From Porites lobata (Eukaryota; Cnidaria; Anthozoa; Scleractinia; Poritidae), in the NCBI GenBank assembly GCA_942486035.1, contig CALNXK010000156.1:970001-1034000 (forward strand): a DNA stretch of 64,000 bases, read 5' to 3'. Shown here piece by piece: positions 23,001 to 31,802 of the stretch. A program made the position numbers and the translations under genes. The notes beneath the pieces are model-generated. The model was not told the origin of the DNA. It ran no database searches and was given only the letters and a program-made list of their open reading frames with translations. Each line of letters opens with the position of its first letter. Position 1 is the first letter of the stretch.

Positions 23001-26000
23001 GCTACAAGCCACCATACAGGATGTCACCGTCAGAACTTCAAGCAGTGCGTGATCAAATCACTGCCATGCTAAAACAGGACATTATTCGACCTTCTAAGTC
23101 TCCTTGGGGTGCTCCAGCAATTCTTGTCCGTCGTAAGGACTTACACGGCAAACCCCAGCCTCCTCGCTTTGTGGTCGATTATCGCGCACTTAACTCAGTC
23201 ACCAAGAGTGATGGATTTCCACTTCCTCAAGTCATAGACATCCTCGACTGGCTTGGTGGTGGGAAATCCTTTGCAAAATTAGACCTCGCTAATGGTTATT
23301 GGCAAGTTCCCGTCAGAGAGAAAGACCGTGAAAAAACAGCCGTAGTCACCCACTGTGGATTGTTTGAGTTTATCTCCATGCCCTCGCTAGAGATTTCTAT
23401 TGGAGAGGGATGGGGAAGGCAACGAGATTATTACGATTTGTCTGCTAACGTTAGAGAATTTTCTGTCGGACAGCAGGTCCTAGTCAGGAAACCACCTCCT
23501 TCAAACGTAGAAAAAGGATCAGCTACTAAACTCATCCGAAGATACGCCGGACCTTATATCGTCAGCGAGCGTTTGAAGAATAGTGATCTTTATCGTCTAA
23601 GACACGCATTACCAATGAAGAATTACCTCCTACTAACGTCGAGAAGCTGATACCAGTTCCAGAAGCCGAGCCTGGCGAACTAAGAGAGTCCTGCGCAAAA
23701 GGAACATCTCTTCCTGTTCAATCAAGGGAGAGAGAGGAACAATACAAACCTGGCCAATTCATTATATACCTTCCCAAGAGGAACAATCAAGCAGACGAGG
23801 GGATCTCACTCAAACTGGCCCAGTATCTTGAACCCCTAGGAAAGGCTCCAGTTAGCGAAGCTTGCAAGCATCTGTACTCTGTCTACCCAGCAGCCAAGCA
23901 AATTCTTGCCAAACTTGGAAGGATGCGCGGTCTCACAGCACATTGCCCATACTTATCCCTCGAAGGAGATCCCTCTGGAGGAGCTTATTATCTAGTCTTA
24001 GATCGAGCTGCGTATCGACGGTCTCACACCGATCAAGGGATCCTGGTTGGAGAAATTGTGGAAGCCGGTGAAGTCCAAGACACGGTTGTAGTTCACACCT
24101 ATGCTCCTACTGGGCGTCGCACAAGACTTGCGAAATCTCGCATTTGGAAACCTGTCTACAACCATGATTTGTCAAGGAAATCTGTCCCTGTGGACAAGGA
24201 CAAGCGCTTGATGGACTATAGCCCAGACTTTGATCACGTTGAGCTTAGGCAAATTATTACAGCGCGAGACACTCTGGAGCAATTGTTGTCTGTTAGAGAC
24301 ATGGACGAAGCAGTGACAAAGTTATTTGTTAGTGTTAGGTCGTTGCACGTTTAGAGACTAAACTACACTCGAACTTAATCGCGGTTTTAGATGCTCAAAA
24401 TAAGTGTAATCTAGTTTTAGGACCTTAAGCTTTTGATTTTAATTGTACATTTCCTCGCTCCTGTTAGAAGGGAAGGAATGTAGCCGTTTTTCCTTACACC
24501 ATTATGTCATATTACCATTTATGGAAAGCATAGGTCACGTGTTGGGAGAGATTAAACAGAGTTCTAGTTGTTGTTGAGATCGAGTTGGCGTGGTATGTTT
24601 TCGCCTATTTTCTAACCGCTACATATATGGGGGGGGGGGGGGAGGGTCAACAATTTAATATTAAAAAAAAAAGGTTTAAAGGTTGGGTTTTTTTTAAAGG
24701 AATTAAAGGCAAGGATAAATTAAAGAGACAAGGGATAAATAAATTACAACATGTACATTAAGCACCTAACTTTTGTAATATCATTTTAAAACAGTAATGA
24801 AAAAAAACTCACAGGTCTTGTTCAACCTTCTGGTCCAATGCAGACTCTAGGTCTGTTAAAAGGATGCTCTTGTACAAGTCTTGTAATCTGAAATTGAAAA
24901 AATTTAATTCATTGCATGAATTTACAAAAAACCTGAATATTTCAAACTTTCCTTTTGGACAAGTAGCTTCAACATTTGCTTGCCCAAGATACATGTATAC
25001 ACGGGCATAGCTACATCCCTGGTACGCTGTAGTTTTGTGCTTGTCTCAATGTATGATTTACTAGAAGATGACCTGGGTGGACCATTGCCCAGCGGGCCAA
25101 TGAGTCTGAAACGTAATCTTCGATCAGGGGTCCTTCTTCCTTTTTTGTTTGGGAGACAAGAGGAAAAGGACACCTGATACATTTACTATTTATACCTCGC
25201 TTACCTGTAGTCCAGAATCTGGACTTTTGTCTGATTGGTCAAAAAACTAAAGACCCTTTCTGAACCACGTACTGATTGGCTACAAACAACATATCTGACT
25301 CCTGCTGCAATTAGATAGGTTTTGTCACCTTTGTCTCTTCAAGACAGAAACTATGAGATGATCGAGGAATTTTTTTAACGGCAAGCTTTAAAGCTTATGC
25401 TAAAAAAAAATAATATATTTTTAAAAAATCAAGTCAACAGAGCACAGAGAAATGCCGCTCTCCTGGAAAATAAATAACTCAGAAACCCAGGAAAAGGGCA
25501 CTTTAGGAGTTAAAATCCAAAAAATTCCCAATGAAGCATGCCCCTGGACCTCCGTATAGGCCTACACCTTTGGTGCTAATTGAGGAAATTGGCTTCTCTC
25601 AGTATTTATCCTAGATTTGAGCCTGTATTGGTCACACTCCATACAACATATAGCTGATTCAATAAAGGTTGCTTTAATAGCCTTTGGGAATTGGTAATTG
25701 GCCATTGGGCATTTGTACATACGGCACTCAATGCACATGATTTGCTTGAGCGACTACTGAACAATGGCTTTCCAATGCCCAATTCCCAATGCCCGAAGAA
25801 TCCTTTGTTGAATAAGCTATACACAGGGATGTCAGAAAGTTTTGAAGTAGACGGCTGAGTTGTCAAAGTAAACGGCCAGTCCAGGGATATTTTATTTAAA
25901 AAACAACACCCGTAAAGAAATGCCAAGAAGAGTAGCCGGCCGATACTAACCAAGTAGGAGGCAATTTTCACTGCCAGCCGGCTACTTTTGACAACCCTGC

Positions 26001-28789
26001 TATACATTGTGCACCAATGCTAACATTGTTATTCGACAAAAAGTAAATAGCTCTCACCTTTGTCTTGATTGCCATCCTTCACTACCAACAGTAAAATCAT
26101 TAACATTACCTAGGAGGAACATTAAAGACAACAGAATGATTTTAATAAACCTGGCCACCCACTTATTGACATTTTGATCACTAAACTTTTCGTAAAATCA
26201 GGCACATAAGACAAAACCATACCAAGAACCAAAAAAAAGAAAAAATGGGCTAAATTCCAAACTAAAGTACATAAAAGCTCAAAAGTCTATATTATCCAGG
26301 AGATTCAGGGACCCATATACAGTAAAATGGGAGATTGGTTCAGTATCCAGGATACTTCCAGAAAATCTGGCAGAGTTGTTCATGTATATGTATTAGGCTT
26401 TTGTACATTATGCTTTTGCTTCCCCACTAAAATGCTCCACCTTAATGCTCCATTTTTCCCACTAAAATGCTCGGTCTCCCCAAAAAAAGTCACTAAAATG
26501 CTTGGATAATGCCCATAAAACAAACGGTTTTTTAAATTAATTTCAAAGTTTACACTTTAATACAAAAACGTGCAAGTGCTGCAAGTAACAACGAAAATGT
26601 GTACCAGTTCATAAATACAGCCAAAAAAACAGCTGTATTAGGTTTTTTGTGAATTTTGAGTTTTAGTCTTCATTTTCTTTAAAAACGCAGGAGCTTGTGG
26701 GGCATGGGCTCCTGAAAGAAGTTAATTTCTATTTTATTTTCTCGGAAAAATTAATTTTCCAGGGAAAATGCCACTAAAATGCTCGAATAATGCTCAATGC
26801 TTTTGCCTCACTAAAATGCTCGAAAAAATGCTAGCATAATGTACAAAAGCCTAATATGTATTCCTTGTTCTTAAAATGTGCCTGGAAAGCTGGTTCCAGC
26901 ACTCTGTACTTTGGTTACAGCTTTCACAGGGTATATCATGAACATAATTTCCAGGGCATCAACAAATTGTTGATAACTCAGCCCCTGTTACAGGTGTACT
27001 TGCTGAATCACAGTTCATTAGGGATCCAAGGGTTATCAGGGTGGCAACGGGGGGCATCTATCAAGCATAGGGGAAAAAAATTAGCCATCACCCATCATAT
27101 TAATGAGGTGCACTTGCAGTGAGTTTACATGGCAGTATCTTAACCCATTGAATTAATCAGCTCTAATAAATTGTTTTCAACATCCTTTTTGGGTAGGATC
27201 GCATGTTAACAATTAATTATGGGTTCTCTGAAATCATGTGTTATTCAAACATTAACCATATTAATCAGTACTTACTGATCTGAGAACAGAGGTCATAAAT
27301 ACAATTTTGACAGAAGATTAGAGATCAAGGAACAAGAAGAAAGACCAGAAAATGATGTCATGAATATCTGTGTTAGATGTCTGTGGTTCTAGTTTCAAAT
27401 GATATTCACCAAACACAGATATCTAAAAGGAAAAGGACATGTCGCGTTGTGAAAATAGTAAATCACACACCACCCAGCTATGCCCAATCACGCCTCACAC
27501 GGCTAATCTCCACGCGATCACACATCATGCATGCTAATAATTTGGGACCCATCACACATCACAGAAAACCCCAGTTACTTGTTGGTGTATCAGGTCATTT
27601 CACCCAAAGGACGGTTCACCCAACAGCAGTTTGCCCAGACTAAGTCAATTCACCCAAAGGGCATTTGTCATTATTTAAGCCTGAAAAAAGGGAATAACCA
27701 TGGAAAGACAGTGACTGCATATGTGGAATCCAAGGGTAACTAAAATAACCTCTTGAAAGGTATGTTCACCATGTTGTAGAGTGTTGCGTATCATAGGGTG
27801 AATAGACTGATGTCCTGGCAAACACCGTTGGGCGAATCATCTTCAGGCGAAACGACCACAACTCCCCCTACGCCACCCTGGGTTACGGGGGTTGATCTCA
27901 TCCAGGTTTTCTCAAGGCTGCAAAAACTGAAGATGTAGGAGAGTCGACACTTTGGAGGAAACTTGAGCTGACACAAATTTGTACCAAAGATTAACTAGAA
28001 GTAAAACTGATGTTATTTCTTTAGCTGCATTTTTGTATCACCAGGTCCTGGTTGTCCAAAAGTTGGATAGCGCTATCCACCGGATAAACCACTATCCGAT
28101 TGATAAGTATTACGAAAACTAATTGCGTTATCCACGGATAGTAATTTATCCAGTGGATAGCGCTATCCACCTTTAGAACAACTGGGCCCAGGTCTATAAT
28201 AGATAGTCACAGACAACAAATCAAACGGTTATCTCATCACTGAAGTTTGAAGATCTATGTGCCAGAAACATGGTTCAGAAGCAACTGAGTGTTTTGGTTT
28301 CCCGTTTATAGCAAAAGGGTGCACTTAAATGTCACATCCTATTTTTTGAAGGTGAGAAGTAGACGCATAGAAACAAAATAAAGCAGATTATTAATATTAA
28401 CCGGTTATACAAGATTGTAAGGTTAGCGTTGCATAAATTTACAGCGCCAGAGTTTAAGATCTTTTCAATGCCATCAAAAAACGGCTTCAACCAAAAGAAA
28501 CAAGCAGTTAAGATACCGTGGCCTTATTTTACGTTTCTTAAAAAAGGCAAAACAGAATATAACATACAAGAAACAACTAAGCTTAAATTTGTACTATTGA
28601 CTTAAACAAACAACTTACTCTTTAAAGCGGCTTTCAACGTTTCTGCTTGCCTGTTGAATATATTTACAATAGAAAAGGATCAAACATAAATAAAAATTCT
28701 TTGAAAATATAACAACTTAAATAATGCGAACGTAAAGTGAAAGATTTTTACCGTAAAACTTGCGGCACCGACCCAAGGATCGGCGCCAT
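3879..28789 (-). CDS. SMG7: Nonsense-mediated mRNA decay factor SMG7 (25 exons)
   Basis: SMG7 binds phosphorylated UPF1 through a 14-3-3-like TPR domain and recruits deadenylation and decay factors in the cytoplasm. I rebuilt the gene from 25 GT-AG exons whose phases chain: 28752-28789, 28619-28650, 26058-26109, 24813-24887, 20141-20201, 18093-18215, 17983-18052, 16778-16870, 15516-15587, 14666-14744, 13756-13839, 13140-13219, 12263-12312, 11976-12116, 10990-11020, 10243-10423, 9611-9681, 8912-8972, 8560-8664, 7934-8015, 7408-7506, 6758-6792, 6046-6185, 5002-5317, 3879-3980. Diagnostic blocks: LWNSAFKSQ, CLVHLGDIARY, GQPYNQLAILAS, KNPFPAASTNL, FHGHVYL, and C-terminal SIWGSDF...LQQLLQEQ. About 757 residues, shorter than human SMG7 because the low-complexity middle is reduced. 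Exon 24 is one base short. The exon 6 acceptor is the weakest boundary. Confidence 0.93.
4316..4506. mobile_element. Short TIR element, TAGCCTGGGACCAGGCT family, copy 1
   Basis: Starts TAGCCTGGGACCAGGCTCCG and ends with the inverted form AGGTTCACAGTGGGGG read on the minus strand. A second copy of the same family lies at 7061-7217. It has no ORF and sits in the last SMG7 intron. Confidence 0.65.
4582..4681. repeat. Foldback, 24-bp arms
   Basis: The arm GGTCAAGATGGCTGGACATT(GGCC) at 4582-4605 is repeated inverted at 4658-4681 with one mismatch, leaving a loop of about 50 nt. It is probably a small MITE remnant inside the last SMG7 intron. Confidence 0.7.
4835..4985. mobile_element. Short foldback element with about 40-bp inverted ends
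   Basis: The left arm AGCTTTCGGCGCAATGATTT is matched by the inverted right arm AAACCGTTGCGCCGAAAGCT; pairing continues through TGGG.TCGTTTGGG on both sides. It is non-coding and lies just before SMG7 exon 24. Confidence 0.7.
7061..7217. mobile_element. Short TIR element, TAGCCTGGGACCAGGCT family, copy 2
   Basis: Starts TAGCCTGGGACCAGACTCCA and ends with inverted TAGCCTCGGACGAGGCTTCG. It contains a run of 17 A bases and is related to 4316-4506. It lies in an SMG7 intron. Confidence 0.6.
8560..13839 (-). CDS. SMG7: SMG7 exons 11-19: helical C-terminal half of the folded domain
   Basis: Exon 11 (13756-13839) reads IAVKNPFPAASTNLHKTL, the most conserved SMG7 block. Exon 12 (13140-13219) has FLQFHGHVYL. 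Exon 13 (12263-12312), exon 14 (11976-12116), the 31-bp exon 15 (10990-11020, ECWQLTLEFT) and exon 16 (10243-10423, ELFDALVLHACETG) follow. Exon 17 (9611-9681, IWENFAALLNLL), exon 18 (8912-8972, LHEDWELQSFLPLR) and exon 19 (8560-8664, HRVSRLVRFGNRLANN) align with the end of the human N-terminal domain (about residue 497 there, about 500 here). Phases join without a stop. Exon 15 was placed because exons 14 and 16 do not match in phase without it. Confidence 0.9.
11640..11706 (+). repeat. tRNA-derived SINE head
   Basis: An A-box-like GTTGGTCAGTACGCGG and a B-box-like GAGTTCGATCCC are spaced as in a tRNA, but there is no paired acceptor stem, so it is a pol-III SINE head and not a tRNA gene. 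It is intronic in SMG7. Confidence 0.6.
12484..12612. mobile_element. Small foldback MITE
   Basis: The left end TAGCCTGCGAGCAAGCTCTC(CATTT) and the right end (AAATG)GAGAGGTTGCTAGCAGGC are inverted repeats around a short unique centre. It is non-coding and sits in SMG7 intron 12. Confidence 0.65.
14266..14340 (+). repeat. tRNA-like SINE head (Cys/Ala-like)
   Basis: TAGCTCGGTCGGTGGTAGAA resembles an A box and D arm. CGCTT...AAGCG forms an anticodon-like stem, and a GGTTCCA B box follows. The acceptor ends do not pair convincingly, so this is scored as a SINE-like relic. Confidence 0.5.
14480..14556 (+). repeat. tRNA-derived SINE head
   Basis: An A-box-like GATGGTGCAGTGCTTAGAGC and a perfect B box GAGTTCGAGTCCC lie just downstream of SMG7 exon 10 (in genomic minus-strand order, intron 10). 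No terminal stem is evident. Confidence 0.6.
14666..20201 (-). CDS. SMG7: SMG7 exons 5-10: phosphoserine pocket and TPR
   Basis: Exon 5 (20141-20201) carries LWNSAFKSQ; its lysine (about residue 72) matches human K66 of the phosphopeptide pocket. Exon 6 (18093-18215) holds the GDIRALKRILIEG helix; its acceptor at 18216-18217 is chosen by phase and has a poor pyrimidine tract. Exon 7 (17983-18052) reads ELCLTYRLDIPGHVRSSQLG. Exon 8 (16778-16870) has CQDCLVHLGDI. Exon 9 (15516-15587) begins ARY, with arginine about residue 183 matching human R163, then HHALVLVPSN. Exon 10 (14666-14744) is GQPYNQLAILASGKGD. The intron between exons 6 and 7 is 40 nt. Intron 4 holds the gypsy retroelement. Confidence 0.9.
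15643..15688. repeat. (ATC)n microsatellite
   Basis: An imperfect run of ATC/CAT trinucleotides in SMG7 intron 8. Confidence 0.85.
16345..16735. mobile_element. Dispersed repeat with internal TGTGATATC palindrome, copy 1
   Basis: GGATGAGATTTTTGTGATAT opens the unit. Further blocks (GAAGAAAATAAC, AACCTACAGATTAGTTAGTT, AGGCTCTTAGCCAATG) follow in the same order as in the inverted copy at 34762-35090. An internal inverted repeat around GTGATATC/GGATACCAC is present. It is non-coding. Confidence 0.7.
17420..17598. mobile_element. hAT-like MITE, CAGGGTTGTCAC ends
   Basis: CAGGGTTGTCAC at the left is mirrored by GTGACAGCCCTG at the right. The terminal CAGGG and size match the element at 25824-25999, and both contain CGGCTAC motifs near the right end. 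The target duplication is not clear here. Confidence 0.65.
17771..17890. mobile_element. GGATAGCGCTATCC-family MITE, diverged copy
   Basis: GTTCAAAAGGTGGATAACGC at the left and CACTGAACAAC at the right, with internal CACTATCCACTGGATAGTG palindromes, match the better preserved copy at 28048-28186. Confidence 0.6.
19644..19952. mobile_element. TA-flanked MITE rich in AATAAGCCCC motifs
   Basis: The left terminus CCGTAAAGTTCCAAAAATAA(GCCCC) and the right terminus (GGGGC)TTATTTTCGGAATTTTACGG are inverted repeats. TA dinucleotides flank both sides (19642-19643, 19953-19954). Inside, ATAAGCCCC-type motifs repeat in both halves. The CCGTA terminus and motif clustering resemble the AATAAGCGCCC element at 60589-60964, so the two look like sister families. 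It is intronic in SMG7. Confidence 0.85.
20323..20467 (+). repeat. 5' LTR (145 bp) of the SMG7-intron gypsy element
   Basis: Begins TGTAGCCG and ends CGCTACA. It contains the E-box-like CACGTG. It aligns base for base with 24479-24623 apart from four substitutions and no gaps. Confidence 0.95.
20468..23650 (+). pseudogene. Gag-Pol fusion ORF with internal pol deletion
   Basis: The open frame begins in the 5' LTR and ends at a stop at 23648-23650; no clear Gag start ATG is seen before residue 70. In order: Gag capsid-like region, CCHC zinc knuckle CYNCNSYGHTKGNC near residues 297-310, a protease-like segment around LPLDSCCSVTL (expected catalytic DTG/DSG replaced by DSC), and the RT N-terminal part near residues 850-985 with PRFVVDYRALN and KLDLANGYWQV (first catalytic Asp present). 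The sequence then leaves RT abruptly near 23385 and continues with a tail typical of the region behind integrase (REFSVGQQVLVRKPP). YxDD, RNase H and the integrase core are absent, so it is not autonomous. Confidence 0.9.
23608..24354 (+). pseudogene. C-terminal Pol tail in a shifted frame
   Basis: An open frame (+1 phase relative to the long ORF) carries on from the post-integrase segment through 24354; the first ATG inside is at 23923. The natural reading of the tail needs a single-base frame change near 23600-23610, so the long ORF above ends prematurely. The remaining protein is basic with a GEIVEAGEVQDTVVVHTYAP segment and no recognised enzymatic motif. It ends 124 bases before the 3' LTR. 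Confidence 0.7.
24479..24623 (+). repeat. 3' LTR (145 bp) of the SMG7-intron gypsy element
   Basis: Directly follows the purine tract AGAAGGGAAGGAA. Four substitutions separate it from the 5' LTR (about 97% identity), implying a fairly recent insertion. A poly-G run (24629-24645) begins a few bases beyond. Confidence 0.95.
24813..28789 (-). CDS. SMG7: SMG7 exons 1-4: N-terminus of the 14-3-3-like domain
   Basis: Start ATG is at 28789-28787 (MAPILGSVPQVLRQAE...). Exon 1 28752-28789 ends in phase 2, exon 2 28619-28650 in phase 1, exon 3 26058-26109 in phase 2, exon 4 24813-24887 in phase 2; all have GT donors and AG acceptors. Exon 3 carries VGSEGWQSRQ and exon 4 carries LQDLYKSILLTDLESALD, which line up with the first helices of human SMG7. 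A 13-residue leader precedes the RQAE motif where the human protein has about nine. Intron 2 contains four transposon-like insertions, noted separately. Confidence 0.92.
25645..25817. mobile_element. TTCAATAAAGG/TTGGGCATTGGG-family MITE, copy 1
   Basis: The left part TTCAATAAAGGTTGCTTTAA is mirrored by AAGAATCCTTTGTTGAATAA at the right, with TTGGGCATT-type motifs on both arms. A related copy sits at 41848-41995. It is directly followed by another transposon at 25824. Confidence 0.65.
25824..25999. mobile_element. hAT-like MITE with 7-bp target duplication
   Basis: Ends CAGGGATGTCA and TGACAACCCTG (inverted) are flanked by CTATACA on both sides (25817-25823 and 26000-26006). It is related to 17420-17598, non-coding, and lies 59 bp downstream of SMG7 exon 3. 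Confidence 0.8.
26393..26854. mobile_element. 462-bp element with perfect terminal repeats and CACTAAAATGCTC motifs
   Basis: TTAGGCTTTTGTACATTATG at the left is exactly mirrored at the right, with TATGTA duplicated on both sides (26387-26392, 26855-26860). CACTAAAATGCTC is repeated about six times near the two ends. There is no ORF. It lies in SMG7 intron 2. Confidence 0.85.
28048..28186. mobile_element. GGATAGCGCTATCC-family hAT-type MITE
   Basis: Both arms contain GGATAGCGCTATCCAC followed by GGATAA; the outer ends are CTGGTTGTCC and GAACAACTGGG. The flanks ACCAGGTC (28040-28047) and CCCAGGTC (28187-28194) are an 8-bp target duplication with one mismatch, as in hAT elements. A diverged copy is at 17771-17890. 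Confidence 0.8.
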
Positions 28790-29234
28790 GTTAGTTCATC
28801 GTTCCGCTGTACAGAGTCATTTCACTGCGGGCACAATAACACCAAACACCTGTCACTTTCCCAGGCTGCAACGCCTGGAGCTTGGCTTTGCTTAGACCTT
28901 GGATGAATTTAGTGACGAGGGGGGCGAGGGTTTTCAGAAAAGTAATTACATATGGAAAATGTAACCCCCCCCCCGCCCTTGGCAATAACAATTTTTAATA
29001 TGCACAAGGTTTGTCGTCTTCTTTCCTCTCCAATCCTGTTGCGTAAGAAGTTCACTAATTTAAAGCCTTATTCACAGTCTTGTTCCAGAAGCTCTGTTTG
29101 CTTTGGGTTTTGGGAAGGGTCCTGTGACAAGGATTTCTTGTTCAACAACGTTCAACCACCACCGTCCTACTGTCAAACCTTCCTACAAGTTGCCGCTACC
29201 CGTTTCCTACGCCTGGTCAAGCCCTTGGGATATG

Positions 29235-29420
29235 TAGACACACTGAATTCTGCAAAGCTGATCGTACTACGTGAAAATTAACTACGCGAGACATCAACAC
29301 GACACCGAAAACAACAAAAACAGAGCTGAGTCGTAGGACCCCGCTCTGTTTTTGTTTTTTTCGGTGTCGTGTTGATGTCTTGCGTAGTTAATTTTCACGT
29401 AGTACGATTCAATGTGTCTA
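29235..29420. repeat. Long imperfect palindrome (arms about 80-90 nt)
   Basis: From TAGACACACTGAAT on the left to ATTCAATGTGTCTA on the right the two halves are inverted copies, including GTGAAAATTAACTACGC and ACATCAACACGACACCGAAA; the loop is about 20 nt. The left arm carries an extra 14-nt segment (TCTGCAAAGCTGAT) absent from the right. It is likely a foldback transposon; transcription would give a strong hairpin. Confidence 0.85.
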
Positions 29421-29924
29421 CTCAGGGTATATTTTTGCTGCTCAGGTCTTTTATAGATCCTAAGATTTGCGGCATATTCGTTTTCGGTCCTTTGCATTTT
29501 AAATGTCAATTTATTACTTGGGATATGTGAATTTCACCAAAGTTATTTTAGACAAATCAACGCTTGAAACTAATCAGAAGTTGGTTTCTGGAGAGGTCCG
29601 CAAACTTTCATTCATTATTGTCAAGAGAAAATAAGGGGACATTATGCTCTCTTGGCTTGTCACCATTACAACATTCTGCATCGTTTACTTTAACGCAGTC
29701 GCCTGTGGACATGATGACATTTTAAACAATCGATTTAAATGTGCGGACGCCTCAGGGATTAAACTTCCGCCTGGTCACGACCTCTAAAAATAACTTCAGT
29801 GAAATTCACATATAAATAAATAAGTAAAATCAATTAATTCCGTTATTTAACTTCGGCAGTATTTATAGCACTAATGCTAGCGGGGACGAGCAAATGACAG
29901 AAACAAATAATTTAAATCAAGCTT

Positions 29925-30097
29925 AACAGGGTTAAGAATCCAAACTGGCCGGAGGCAAACCAGCTGGCTGTGGCCGAGGATTTGAACTCAGAATCACCGA
30001 GAGCAAATCCAGCTAGCGGTCAGAGTGGGACTTTGAACTCGGGGCTTCCGAATTACAAGTCCAGAGCTCTAACCACTTGGCCACGCTGCCTCGCAAT
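29925..30097 (-). repeat. tRNA-derived SINE
   Basis: On the minus strand: GCAGCGTGGCCAAGTGGTTA (A-box region), an anticodon-like arm, and B box GAGTTCAAAGTCC, followed by a second B-box-like GAGTTCAAATCCTC and a unique tail. The duplicated B box and lack of a matching acceptor stem point to a SINE rather than a working tRNA gene. Confidence 0.7.
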
Positions 30098-30723
30098 ATC
30101 CTGGCCAACGCCCTAAGATGCCCTCTCTGTTCTATTCCCTCCTGTCGCAGTCTAAACCTCCGTCGCAGTCTTATCCTCAAAGTGGCCTGTATGGAGGGTT
30201 CCCTCTGTTTTTACTCAGGGATCTAACTTTTGGCAATAACGGGTAATGGCGTGAACACTCAACAAACAATGGGCTGAAATGTTGATTTATACAGTGCTTT
30301 ATTTCAAATCACCAACGAAAACTTACAAAAATGAATAAATAGGCAGTATCCTTTATTTAGCTATGTGATATATTAAAATGAAATAAAATAAAATAAAAAT
30401 TAGTCTTATTCTGTGAGACACAAAACCGGAAAGAAATGCCTTATTTCTGAGTAACCTTTGGAAAAGTAAAGACAAGTCTTACCAAGAAATGCCTCAGTGG
30501 TCTTCCATGAAAAGAGGTATACTATTTAACGTATCAAAGTTCAGGTTCCAACAAAAGTGATATAAAGTGACTGAAAGTCCAATAGATCGTTTTGAAGAAA
30601 AACTCCTTTTGGCGGGCAATAAAGTTTATAATCTCAGAAATTTTTAGTATATTGAAACGAAAATTTTTTGTACGAGTCTAAAGCAGGGAGATTGAAATAT
30701 TCAAATACAATACACACAAAATT

Positions 30724-30765
30724 ATGATAATACATAGGTTGTCTATGATAATACATAGGTTGTCT
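30724..30765. repeat. 21-bp tandem duplication
   Basis: Two perfect adjacent copies of the unit ATGATAATACATAGGTTGTC(T). Confidence 0.95.
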
Positions 30766-31802
30766 CTTAAGTCCTTATAAAAACTTAAAGAAAATGCCCC
30801 CATGTAGAGGTAATATTACTTTAAAAATCTAGTTATGGCTAATATTAGCTCTCTTCCTGAGACTGCGATGAACAACGCAATTGTTCGCATTGTAAAAACA
30901 ATTTCTAATTCAGTAAAAACTGAGACAGCAAATTAGCAATTATCATATGGAAGAGAAAAGCGTTTTTCACTGCAGTTTTCTCAACGAAGAATACAATATT
31001 CGGATATAACAAAAAATTGTTAATGTGAAGACTCTCGTTGCACAGCGTTAACCGACTGCCTCGTGGCAAATAGAGGGAAATCAATCGAAAAACAGCCAGT
31101 GGGTATATAGGCATAATATATACCCCATCAAAGATTTATAGGTTTGCTAGGAAAGTTGAAAACTGTAAAGGTATTCAATAAAGTGCCCGGTGTTAAGTGA
31201 ATAATGATATAAATTACTGATTAAGGGCTGCTTACTTGAGAAAGATTCAGAGTTTTGTTTGTTCAAAAAAGACCATCCTGTCAAAATTACCCCCTTTTGT
31301 TGATTCTTTTTATTTTTAACACAACAACTGATGAAATGATAATTAAAACAACAAATGTGAATCAAATTATCGATATTGAGAAAATTTAGAAAGCTTATTT
31401 AAATAGCAGCTAAAAGGTACGATAAAAAAAAGTAATCTGTAAAAACGCATTGTTTTGTTGTCTGCAATATGCATTAAAGTCAGTTTGTTCATATACTTTG
31501 TATAGAAATGATCGAAAAGCAAAACGCTTTTTACTTAATATATAAATTTCCAAAACATTGAAATTCTATTATCTAAATAAACCCAGCCCGAAATAATAAA
31601 ACAAACAAATTTTAGACAAAAATCAGTGAACACTCTCAAAGTTATGATATAAATTTGTTGCTTTTTGTTGCTTTCTTTTTTTCCTAGGTTTTGTCTTTTT
31701 ATGGCTACGAATAACTGTGGATAATCACATCCAACGTAATTCAAACGTTACTTTCTAAAAACTCTACTCAACGAGTTTTTTTGCTCGAAACTTTTAACCT
31801 GA

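Larger units (their letters stand above)
20323..24623 (+). mobile_element. Ty3/gypsy-type LTR retroelement inside SMG7 intron 4, pol-deleted
   Basis: Two 145-bp LTRs (20323-20467 and 24479-24623) differ at four positions and are flanked by TATA on both sides (20319-20322, 24624-24627), a likely 4-bp target duplication. A TGGTGGAGAACC primer-binding motif lies behind the 5' LTR at 20472, and a purine tract (24466-24478) precedes the 3' LTR. The interior keeps Gag, a zinc knuckle, a protease-like segment and the N-terminal part of RT, then jumps to the post-integrase tail. RNase H, the integrase core and the RT YxDD box are missing. It is transcriptionally antisense to SMG7 and supplies 4301 of the 4611 bp of intron 4. 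Confidence 0.95.

Noticed and set aside
20323..24623. Endogenous virus with an envelope gene
   Set aside because: No envelope-like ORF, signal peptide or membrane segment is present between the pol tail and the 3' LTR; it is a plain LTR retrotransposon.
28791..28991. Minus-strand open frame ending just before the SMG7 start (AKLQALQPGKVTGVW...)
   Set aside because: It stops before the SMG7 ATG and in another frame, has no recognised domain, and resembles a repeat read-through; it could be 5' leader sequence.
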